Shown: piece by piece, positions 51,282 to 58,287 of the stretch | Numbering within the stretch: the first letter of the stretch is position 1 | Layout: each line of letters opens with the position of its first letter | Assembly (NCBI GenBank): GCA_004359435.1 | Contig: PTET01000003.1 | Span: 213,545 to 277,544 of the forward strand | Origin: Flavobacteriaceae bacterium | Lineage (GTDB): Bacteria > Bacteroidota > Bacteroidia > Flavobacteriales > Weeksellaceae | DNA: 64,000 nucleotides | Reading direction: 5' to 3' | Position numbers and translations under genes: made by a program | The notes under the pieces: generated by a model | Told to the model about the DNA's origin: nothing | The model's input: the letters and a program-made list of their open reading frames with translations, nothing else | Databases searched by the model: none

Positions 51282-52271
51282 TTAAAGGTTCATTAGTTTT
51301 TCGAAAACAGCCAAGGCTTTTTTGGAGTTCAAACTCTCTTTGGCCATCAGTACAGATTCTTCAAGAGAGTACTGTGGGTTTAAGGTTTTTATAGCTAATC
51401 CCGCATTGGCACAAACTACTTGGTTTTGAGCCTGAGACCCATTGCCTTTTAATATATCTAAAAATATCTTGGCGTTTTCTTCTACGGTTTTTCCTCCCTT
51501 AATTTCATTAGGCTTTATCTTTTGAAACCCAAAATCTGAAGGCTCAATTGAATTCTCTCCCATTTGGTCGTAGATTCTACAGCTGTCGGTTAATGAAACC
51601 TCATCATATCCATCCACAGAACAAACCACTTTGTAGTTGACTTGGGTTTGCTCAAGTACACTGTGATAAAGTCTAGCGGTTTCGACATTAAAAGTCCCTA
51701 AAAGTTGATGAGAAGGTCTTGCTGGATTTACCAGTGGACCCATAATATTGAAAAAGGTTTTCACCCCCAATTCTTTCCTAATTTCCGCAACGGATTTAAG
51801 TGCAGGATGAAAAAGTGGCGCATGCAAAAAACAAACCCCAGAACTTTCCAAATATCTCTCCAGCTCTCCTTGATCTTGGGTAAAGCGGTAGCCAAACGCC
51901 TCGAGCATATGAGAAGAACCACTTACAGATGAGGCGCTGTAATTTCCATGTTTGATCACTTTTTCGCCTGCTCCAGCTACCACAAAACAGCTCAGGGTAG
52001 AAATATTGAAAGTATCTTTTCCATCTCCTCCAGTCCCAACAATGTCTATGGCTTTGTAGGATGAAAGATCTACTTTGACGCATCTTTCAAGCAAACAATC
52101 TCTAAAGCCCAAAACCTCTTGAGGGCTTATTTTTCTCATGTTAAAAACTGTGATAAAAGAAGCGATTTGCGACTTCGAGTATTTGTTCTGCGAAATCTCT
52201 GCCAGAACATCCGTTGCTTCTTTTCTAGTCAAATGCTGGTGGGCATATAATTTTTCTAAAATCCCTTTCAT
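51282..52271 (-). CDS. trpD: anthranilate phosphoribosyltransferase
   Basis: 329 residues. PRPP-binding 'DIVGTGGDGKDTFNIST' (~80-95), 'VIKHGNYSASSVSGSSHMLEAFG' and 'NIMGPLVNPARPSHQLLGTF' are the classic blocks. Overlaps trpG by 4 nt. Confidence 0.96.
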   Translation of the reverse strand: MKGILEKLYAHQHLTRKEATDVLAEISQNKYSKSQIASFITVFNMRKISPQEVLGFRDCLLERCVKVDLSSYKAIDIVGTGGDGKDTFNISTLSCFVVAGAGEKVIKHGNYSASSVSGSSHMLEAFGYRFTQDQGELERYLESSGVCFLHAPLFHPALKSVAEIRKELGVKTFFNIMGPLVNPARPSHQLLGTFNVETARLYHSVLEQTQVNYKVVCSVDGYDEVSLTDSCRIYDQMGENSIEPSDFGFQKIKPNEIKGGKTVEENAKIFLDILKGNGSQAQNQVVCANAGLAIKTLNPQYSLEESVLMAKESLNSKKALAVFEKLMNL

Positions 52272-52843
52272 GGCTTTGGATTGTGATTCAACCAGTTTTC
52301 GATTATTTTATCTCCCATAGGCGTAAGGACAGATTCAGGATGAAACTGCACCGCTCTAACATCATGGCTTTGATGAGCAAGCGCCATAATTTCTCCTTTG
52401 GGGCCAGTGGCGGTAACTTTTAATACAGAGGGAAAATCATCAGGATTCACCACCCAAGAATGATATCTTCCTACTTCGATTTTAGACTCTAACCCTTTAA
52501 ACAAAACCTCATCCAAATCTACCTCTACCAGGGAAGCAACACCATGGTACACTTCTTTGGTATTTAAAAGACTTCCTCCGTACACCTCACAGATGGCCTG
52601 CTGCCCTAAACAAACCCCAAAAATGCTTTTGGTCGGACCATATTTTTCGATAATAGGTTTGAGCATATTGGCCTGATCTGGAACCCCCGGCCCAGGAGAA
52701 AGCAAGATTTTATCATAAGCCTCTACCTGTTCTAAAGAAATTTGATCGTTTCTAAAAACCTCAATTTCTTTATGAAACTTCTTGATGCTATGCACCAAAT
52801 TGTAGGTAAAGGAGTCGTAGTTGTCTATCACCAAAATTTTCAT
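52268..52843 (-). CDS. trpG: anthranilate synthase glutaminase subunit
   Basis: 191 residues. Class I amidotransferase: oxyanion 'SPGPG' (49-53), nucleophile Cys78 in GVCLGQQ, and the His/Glu pair in QFHPESVLT. Supplies ammonia to TrpE. Overlaps trpE by 4 nt and trpD by 4 nt. Confidence 0.96.
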   Translation of the reverse strand: MKILVIDNYDSFTYNLVHSIKKFHKEIEVFRNDQISLEQVEAYDKILLSPGPGVPDQANMLKPIIEKYGPTKSIFGVCLGQQAICEVYGGSLLNTKEVYHGVASLVEVDLDEVLFKGLESKIEVGRYHSWVVNPDDFPSVLKVTATGPKGEIMALAHQSHDVRAVQFHPESVLTPMGDKIIENWLNHNPKP

Positions 52844-54252
52844 CTGTCGTTTTCTTTTTGTAGTTCGTCGGCCATTTCGATGGCTTTTCTAAGGGCTCCT
52901 AATTTATGATTCACCTCTTGCAGTTCGTTTTCTTCGATCGATTTTGCTACCACACCAGCACCTGCCTGAAAGTATAAGGTATTTTCTTTGCTCACAAAAG
53001 TTCGAATGGCAATAGCTGTGTTGATGTCTCCATCAAACCCCACAAAACCGATGGCTCCTCCATACATTCCTCTGTTCTGATTTTCCATCTGGTCGATAAG
53101 TTCTAAGGCTTTGAATTTTGGTGCTCCAGAGAGCGTTCCAGCGGGAAAAGTATCGGCAAAAACCTTGTGAGAATTCACCCCATCTTCGAGTTGGGCTTTT
53201 ACTTTGGATACCAGATGGATGACATGCGAAAAGACTTGCACTTCTTTGTAAGACTCTACATATACCTGATCCGAGTTTCGGCTCAAATCATTTCTTGCCA
53301 AATCTACCAGCATAACATGTTCGGCATTTTCTTTGGGATCTTCTAAGAGTCCTTGGGTTAAAAGTTTGTCTTTGGCTTCATCACCCGTTCTTCTAACCGT
53401 ACCTGCAATGGGATCAATCTGAGCAATTTGGTCTTTAATGATAAGTTGTGCTTCGGGTGAAGAACCAAAAATTCTATATCTGCCATAATCATAATAAAAC
53501 AGATAAGGAGAAGGATTGATGCTTCGAAGCATTCGGTAGACCTGAAAATCATCTCCCAAATAATCTTGAGCAAATTGCCTAGAGGGCACAATCTGAAACA
53601 CATCTCCCACAAAGCATGCTTTCTTGCCTAAACTCACCATTTCTCTAAACTGATCATCGGTTAGATTTGAGCGAATTTCACCTTTTCTTTGAAAGGGATA
53701 ATGCAAAAAGTTTCGATCTAAAAGATGAGTCTGAATGGCTTCAAACTGACTTTGATTGAAATTGTTTTGAAACTCCACAAACCTAATTTGATTGTTAGAA
53801 TGGTTAAAAACCACCACATTTTGGTAGAGTGAATATCTAAATTCTGGTAGGGTTGCCGGATTGTTTTTAGACTTAAATTCGATGGTTTCAAAATGCACAA
53901 TAGAATCCCAAGCACTGTATCCAAAAAGCCCATTGCAAGGTAGATTTTCTGCTCCAGAAACCTGAAAAGAAAGGGTGAATTCTTTGAATTTATCAGCCAG
54001 CTCAAGACCTTTCAAAGGATAGGTGTTTTCTGTTCCATCTGCATAGGTTTCTGTTACCTCTCCTTTGTCTACCAAAAAAGTAGAAATAGGATTTAGGCAA
54101 ATAAAAGAAAGACTTTTGGCTGGATGATGGTAATCTGAACTTTCTAGAAGAAGCGCGCCCGGATATTTATCCCTGAGCTTCAGGTACATTTGAACAGGGG
54201 TAAAAGCATCTCCCAGAATGGTTTTTTGTTTGATTTGAAAGGCTAAAGGCAT
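52840..54252 (-). CDS. trpE: anthranilate synthase component I
   Basis: 470 residues, complete. Converts chorismate to anthranilate. The tryptophan feedback site motif LLESS is at ~35-39; the chorismate-binding half has 'VPSRQFAQDY', 'PSPYLFYYDYG', 'GSSPEAQLI', 'PIAGTVRRTGDE', 'ARNDLSRNSDQVYV' and 'GTLSGAPKFKALELID'. First structural gene after the attenuator. Confidence 0.96.
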   Translation of the reverse strand: MPLAFQIKQKTILGDAFTPVQMYLKLRDKYPGALLLESSDYHHPAKSLSFICLNPISTFLVDKGEVTETYADGTENTYPLKGLELADKFKEFTLSFQVSGAENLPCNGLFGYSAWDSIVHFETIEFKSKNNPATLPEFRYSLYQNVVVFNHSNNQIRFVEFQNNFNQSQFEAIQTHLLDRNFLHYPFQRKGEIRSNLTDDQFREMVSLGKKACFVGDVFQIVPSRQFAQDYLGDDFQVYRMLRSINPSPYLFYYDYGRYRIFGSSPEAQLIIKDQIAQIDPIAGTVRRTGDEAKDKLLTQGLLEDPKENAEHVMLVDLARNDLSRNSDQVYVESYKEVQVFSHVIHLVSKVKAQLEDGVNSHKVFADTFPAGTLSGAPKFKALELIDQMENQNRGMYGGAIGFVGFDGDINTAIAIRTFVSKENTLYFQAGAGVVAKSIEENELQEVNHKLGALRKAIEMADELQKENDR

Positions 54253-54268
54253 AGGTTTTTCATTTAAA

Positions 54269-54298
54269 TAAAAAAGGCTTGTCCGTTAAGACAAGCCC
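54269..54298 (-). terminator. trp attenuator terminator
   Basis: On the minus strand GGCTTGTC (54297-54290), loop TTAACG, GACAAGCC (54283-54276), then a T run. It lies between trpL and trpE. The TTAACGG of loop plus 3' arm can instead pair with CCGTTGA at the end of trpL (54327-54321), a ready-made antiterminator. Confidence 0.85.
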
Positions 54299-54320
54299 CA
54301 TATATATACTACTGCTTCAA

Positions 54321-54383
54321 TCAACGGTTGGTCTGATTTGCAAGTGTGTTCCACCAAAAGTTTTTTTTATTAGTCGTTTTCAT
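54321..54383 (-). CDS. trpL: trp operon leader peptide with tandem Trp codons
   Basis: A 20-codon frame starting ATG at 54383 with two adjacent Trp codons at 10 and 11 (TGG TGG, 54356-54351) and a TGA at 54323-54321. A 20-residue peptide with tandem Trp, directly upstream of an intrinsic terminator and trpE, is the architecture of ribosome-mediated attenuation. Stalling at the Trp codons would leave the CCGTTGA at its end free to pair with the terminator loop and keep transcription going; full translation would cover it and allow termination. Mechanism is inferred from sequence. Confidence 0.85.
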   Translation of the reverse strand: MKTTNKKNFWWNTLANQTNR

Positions 54384-54390
54384 AGCTATG

Positions 54391-54398
54391 CAAATATA
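54391..54398 (-). promoter_or_regulatory. trp operon promoter (-7 box)
   Basis: TATATTTG on the minus strand, ending 7 nt before the trpL ATG. Start of transcription is predicted within 0-2 nt of the ATG, so the leader peptide is probably translated from a leaderless or nearly leaderless mRNA. No clear -33. Confidence 0.6.
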
Positions 54399-54477
54399 AT
54401 AAAAAAAATGAATTTTGCTGGAGGAATTGAAAAATCCAATACGATTTTATTGGAGCTTACACCCAAAATGATTTGTC

Positions 54478-54485
54478 TATCTTTG
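54478..54485 (+). promoter_or_regulatory. hemW promoter (-7 box)
   Basis: TATCTTTG, 29 nt before the hemW ATG at 54515. Divergent from the trp promoter, with ~80 nt between the two boxes. Confidence 0.5.
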
Positions 54486-54514
54486 GGATTAAATACTCTT
54501 ATACTGTTTTTACC

Positions 54515-55642
54515 ATGGCAGGACTTTACCTCCACATTCCTTTTTGCAAACAGCGTTGTTCTTACTGTGATTTTCATTTTTCCACCTCTTCAAACCAGAA
54601 AGACAAAATGCTAGAAGCCATAAAACAAGAGCTGATAGAAAGAAAAGAGGAACTGAAAAACCAGCGTTTTAAAACAATATATCTTGGAGGCGGAACACCT
54701 TCTCTTCTAACCCCAGAACAAATCAAAACCCTTATTGATTGCATTTATGAGCATTATCCGTTAGAGAAGGAACTTGAAATCACCCTTGAGGCCAATCCTG
54801 ATGATCTGAGTCTAGACTATCTTATTTCTTTAAAAAACCAAACCCCAATCAATCGGCTAAGCATAGGTCTTCAATCTTTTGAAGATGAAGAATTGGTCTT
54901 TATGAACAGGGCTCACCATCAAACTCAAAGTTTAGAATGTATAGAAAATGCCCAAAAAGTTGGCTTTGAAAACCTTTCGGTAGATTTAATCTACGGGACG
55001 CCAGGAACCAACACACAAAAATGGAGGAATGCTCTAAAAAAAGTGATGGAGTTCAAAATCCCACATATTTCTGCCTACGCCCTAACGGTAGAAGAAAAAA
55101 CTCCCTTAAATACTTGGATAAAACAGAAAAAGACAGCCAGTCCAAACCAAGATTTGCAACTAGAACATTTTAAGATTTTGCGAGAAGAACTCCAAAAGAA
55201 CGGATATTTGGCCTACGAAATTTCGAACTATTGCTTGCCTGGTTTTGCCTCTAAGCACAACAGCAATTATTGGAAAGGAATCCCCTATTTGGGTTTTGGG
55301 CCTTCTGCCCATTCTTATGATGGAAAAACAAGATCTTGGAACGTCTCAAACAACAGTCTATACATCAAAGCGGTAGAGAGCAAAAAAAGGGACTTCCAAC
55401 GCGAAACCCTAAGCAACACCCAAAAGGCAAACGAAAAAATTATGATTGGACTTAGAAGCATTCAGGGTGTGGATTTAGAAGAACTTTGGACGCTGTTAAA
55501 CCCCAAGCAAAAAGTTGAGCTAGAAAAGGAAATAGACAAAAACCAAACGCTGTTGGAGATCAAAAACGGAAGACTTATAGCCAAAGAAGAAGCGCTCTTT
55601 TTGTTGGACAAAATTTGTGTGGATCTTTTTTTAGATAGTTAA
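54515..55642 (+). CDS. hemW: radical SAM HemW (heme chaperone / coproporphyrinogen dehydrogenase-like)
   Basis: 375 residues from the ATG at 54515; the frame is open upstream but MAGLYLHIPFC is the standard start and the promoter lies upstream. The [4Fe-4S] radical-SAM triad is Cys11, Cys15, Cys18. Also 'YLGGGTPSLL', 'EANPDDL', 'RLSIGLQSF' and 'YEISNY' typical of HemW. The HemN-specific N-terminal and C-terminal regions are absent, so heme delivery rather than porphyrin oxidation is expected. Confidence 0.93.
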   Translation: MAGLYLHIPFCKQRCSYCDFHFSTSSNQKDKMLEAIKQELIERKEELKNQRFKTIYLGGGTPSLLTPEQIKTLIDCIYEHYPLEKELEITLEANPDDLSLDYLISLKNQTPINRLSIGLQSFEDEELVFMNRAHHQTQSLECIENAQKVGFENLSVDLIYGTPGTNTQKWRNALKKVMEFKIPHISAYALTVEEKTPLNTWIKQKKTASPNQDLQLEHFKILREELQKNGYLAYEISNYCLPGFASKHNSNYWKGIPYLGFGPSAHSYDGKTRSWNVSNNSLYIKAVESKKRDFQRETLSNTQKANEKIMIGLRSIQGVDLEELWTLLNPKQKVELEKEIDKNQTLLEIKNGRLIAKEEALFLLDKICVDLFLDS

Positions 55643-55664
55643 TTCTATCTTTTTGATTTTAACT

Positions 55665-55672
55665 TACCTTTG
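55665..55672 (+). promoter_or_regulatory. murI promoter (-7 box), probable leaderless mRNA
   Basis: TACCTTTG ends 5 nt before the murI ATG at 55678, the same distance as from the -7 box to the SRP RNA start. Transcription would begin at the ATG. Confidence 0.5.
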
Positions 55673-55677
55673 CCCCC

Positions 55678-56689
55678 ATGGATAGAAATGCACCCATAGG
55701 AATTTTTGACTCGGGAATTGGCGGACTGACCGTAGCCAAAGAAATCAAGCGGATTTTACCCCAAGAAAGCATTTTGTATTTTGGAGATACCAAACATATG
55801 CCCTACGGAGACAAATCTAGCCAGACTGTGATTGACTATAGTCTTTCCATCACCCAATTTTTATTGGATCAAGGTTGCAAGGTTATTGTCATTGCCTGTA
55901 ACACCGCCTCGGCCAATGCCTTGGAAAAGGTAAAAGAACTCTGCAAGGGAAAAGCTTTGGTGTACGATGTAATTTCTCCCGTAGCAGAAAAAGTTGCCTT
56001 CGAACTGAATCAAAACATTGGGGTAATTGCCACCAAGTCTACTGTGAAATCTGGGGTTTACAAGAAAAAAATCCGGAAGTTCAACAAACATTTAAGTGTA
56101 ATGGAACTTGCCACTCCACTTCTGGCTCCAATTATCGAAGAAGGTTTTACCAAAACAGCCGTTTCTAGAGCCGCCATTGAGGCCTATCTCAATCATGCTA
56201 AAAGTTGCCTTCGAACTGAATCAAAACATTGGGGTAATTGCCACCAAGTCTACTGTGAAATCTGGGGTTTACAAGAAAAAAATCCGGAAGTTCAACAAAC
56301 ATTTAAGTGTAATGGAACTTGCCACTCCACTTCTGGCTCCAATTATCGAAGAAGGTTTTACCAAAACAGCCGTTTCTAGAGCCGCCATTGAGGCCTATCT
56401 CAATCATGCTAAACTCAAAGAAATAGACACTTTAATTTTAGGCTGCACCCATTATCCGCTGATTCACCAAGAAATTGAGCAATTTTACCATCATCGCATC
56501 AACATTGTAGATTCACCACTCATTGTAGCCAACACCATTTTTAGATCTCTTCAAAAAGAAAAATGGCTCACCGAAAATTCTGCCCAAGGCAAATACAGAT
56601 TTTTTGTTTCAGATTACACCTCAAGCTTTAGTAAAACAGCCAAAAAATTCTTTGGCAAAGAAATTTTACTAGAGCAAATAGATCTCTAA
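55678..56689 (+). pseudogene. murI: glutamate racemase interrupted by a 211-bp tandem duplication
   Basis: Makes D-glutamate for peptidoglycan. The N-terminal part is intact (IFDSGIGGLTV, catalytic Cys74 in IACNTAS). At ~56200 a direct copy of 55989-56199 follows in tandem. Because 211 is not a multiple of three, the first frame runs into nonsense and stops at 56379. The second copy restores the correct frame and contains the rest of the gene (LGCTHYPL with the second catalytic Cys, to the stop at 56689). Removing one copy gives a normal 266-residue racemase. As written, no full-length product can be made. Confidence 0.92.
55989..56410 (+). repeat. 211-bp perfect tandem duplication inside murI
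   Basis: Copy 1 is about 55989-56199, copy 2 about 56200-56410; I found no mismatch between them by eye. The junction has a short A-rich microhomology (CATGCTAAAAGTTGCC versus CAGAAAAAGTTGCC and CATGCTAAACTC). Confidence 0.93.
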
Positions 56690-56699
56690 TAAATTCACT

Positions 56700-57218
56700 T
56701 TATTCCTGGTTATAGAAACTTGCGTAGAGTTTGTAATTCTGGGCTATTTCTTCTATTCTCTCTTTGTTCAAACTTTTGGGTAAAGGACCAATCTTTTTGG
56801 CTGGAACCCCTGCCCAAAGCTCGTTTTCACCTACATGTGTCCCTTGGGTCAACACAGCACCTGCGGCTATCAAACTGTTGGATTCAATCACACAATTATC
56901 CATCACCAAAGCGCCCATTCCCACCAGTACATTGTCATGGATGGTGCAACCGTGTACCACCGCATTGTGTCCGATTGATACTTTGTTTCCAATTACGGTT
57001 TTGGTTTGTTTGTAGGTTGCATGGATGGTCGCATTGTCTTGAATATTTACCAAATCTCCTATTCGAATTGAATTTACATCCCCTCGAATAACCGCTCCAA
57101 ACCAGACAGAGCAATCTTTTCCCATCACTACATCTCCTATAATGGCTGCGTTTTCCGCCAAAAAGCATGAGTCATCTATTTTTGGCAGACAGCCATTGGT
57201 TCTTTTTATAATTGCCAT
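56700..57218 (-). CDS. gamma-class carbonic anhydrase family protein
   Basis: 172 residues, a left-handed beta-helix of hexapeptide repeats. The zinc-site histidines are in 'NATIHATYKQTKTV' and 'SIGHNAVVHGCTIHDN'. Resembles YrdA/CaiE/PaaY-type proteins, which may hydrate CO2 or be enzymatically silent. Convergent with murI (10 nt) and divergent from nfu (44 nt). Confidence 0.9.
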   Translation of the reverse strand: MAIIKRTNGCLPKIDDSCFLAENAAIIGDVVMGKDCSVWFGAVIRGDVNSIRIGDLVNIQDNATIHATYKQTKTVIGNKVSIGHNAVVHGCTIHDNVLVGMGALVMDNCVIESNSLIAAGAVLTQGTHVGENELWAGVPAKKIGPLPKSLNKERIEEIAQNYKLYASFYNQE

Positions 57219-57262
57219 AGGTCAATTTGTTTTTTGGTTCTTATTTTTACAAAAAAAATAGC

Positions 57263-57685
57263 ATGGACATCCAAATACAGCACACCCAAACCCCAAATAT
57301 AGTAAAGTTTGTTTGCCCCAAAACTCTAACCAAAGACAGTTTTGAATATCACAAACAAACTGGAGCCGCCAATTCTCCTTTGGCTGGAAAACTTCTGCAA
57401 TTTCCCTTTATCCAAAAAGTGTACATTTCCGGAGACTTTATCGCGGTTGAAAAAAATGAAACCGTAGAGTGGGATCTGGTTAAAGATGAACTCTCTTTGC
57501 TTATTGGAACTGAGGTTGAAAATGACAAAGTCTTTTTAGCCCAAGAAAAACTTCCATATTCACTTTATGCTGAAATCACCCCAAACCCCAACGTGATGAA
57601 ATTTGTTTCGAACAAACTTCTTCTAGAAAAAGGGCAGATGGTAGAAATTAAATCTGAAATGGAATCTAAGATTACGACGGTTTAG
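57263..57685 (+). CDS. nfu: Nfu-type Fe-S scaffold protein, truncated (C-terminal CxxC domain lost)
   Basis: 140 residues from the ATG at 57263. It has two Nfu_N-like repeats: 'QHTQTPNIVKFVCPKTLTKDSFEY...SPLAGKLLQFPFIQKVYISGDFIAV' and the start of a second, 'AEITPNPNVMKFVSNKLLL'. In Bacteroidota homologues the second repeat is followed by the NifU C-terminal domain with a CxxC that carries the cluster. Here the frame breaks at ~57669 into an unrelated mopE-like gene, so the functional domain is missing. Confidence 0.8.
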   Translation: MDIQIQHTQTPNIVKFVCPKTLTKDSFEYHKQTGAANSPLAGKLLQFPFIQKVYISGDFIAVEKNETVEWDLVKDELSLLIGTEVENDKVFLAQEKLPYSLYAEITPNPNVMKFVSNKLLLEKGQMVEIKSEMESKITTV

Positions 57686-58017
57686 ACAACAACTGCGATG
57701 GAGCAAGGTTAGACTGTGACACTTGCCCAGAGGGAAAAGCCTGCTTTGGAACTGCAACGGGTAGAAAATGTGAAACCCCTGTTACCTACTACTTTGACGA
57801 AGACAAAGATGGTTATGGTTTAGCTGACAGAACCAAACAAGGAGGAGCTACTTATATTCCAGAGGGATATGTAGCAAAATCCGGTGATTGCAATGACAAA
57901 AATAAAGACATCAATCCTGGCGCTCCAGACCCTGCAAGTGGACCGCTTTGTTTTATTGGAATTGGATGTGGAGATAAGATCGACAACAATTGTGACAATC
58001 TAGTAGACAACAAATAA
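57670..58017 (+). pseudogene. C-terminal fragment of a MopE-like Asp-rich metal-binding protein
   Basis: 115 codons with no start and a TAA immediately upstream in frame. Contains repeats of the putative metal-binding type: DYDGLDNNCDG, DCNDKNKDINPGAPDP and DKIDNNCDNLVDNK, plus a calcium-loop-like DEDKDGYG and several cysteines. These are found in large secreted adhesins and MopE-type proteins. It is fused out of frame to the truncated nfu gene. The rest of this gene must have been in the missing segment. Confidence 0.78.
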
Positions 58018-58040
58018 AAGAACAAACAAAACAATCCACA

Positions 58041-58070
58041 AAAGACCTCTCAACATGAGAGGTCTTTTTT
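58041..58070 (+). terminator. terminator of the former MopE-like gene
   Basis: AAAGACCTCTCA, 3-nt loop, TGAGAGGTCTTT, then a T run. Follows the fragment's stop by 23 nt. Confidence 0.85.
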
Positions 58071-58287
58071 TGTTTCTTTTCTAGAGATCAATTAACAATA
58101 GAACTATTCAATGAAGGATATTTTATAAAAAAAGCCTTGGTAGAGGCACAATATGTTCTTTCCATAGGTGAAGGAAAGTAGAAGTGTTGAATATTCAAAA
58201 AAACTCGCGAGATAAATTGAGTCGGGAGTACATCACGATATGCTAGAACCAATTTCGCAAAACCCTTGTTGTAAGTTGGCTTTCCTT
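58071..58287. other. non-coding stretch with a short coding remnant
   Basis: A 34-codon plus-strand remnant without start (RDQLTIELFNEGYF, ending before TAG at ~58178) is followed by a less AT-rich segment with the 8-bp palindrome CTCGCGAG (58204-58211). Neither matches anything I recognise. It borders the RloC-like gene and may be what is left from its insertion. Confidence 0.35.

Noticed and set aside
56108..56689. A second, separate murI-like gene with its own start
   Set aside because: Its beginning is out-of-frame sequence from copy 1 of the duplication; only the part after ~56208 is MurI, so it is the tail of the same gene.
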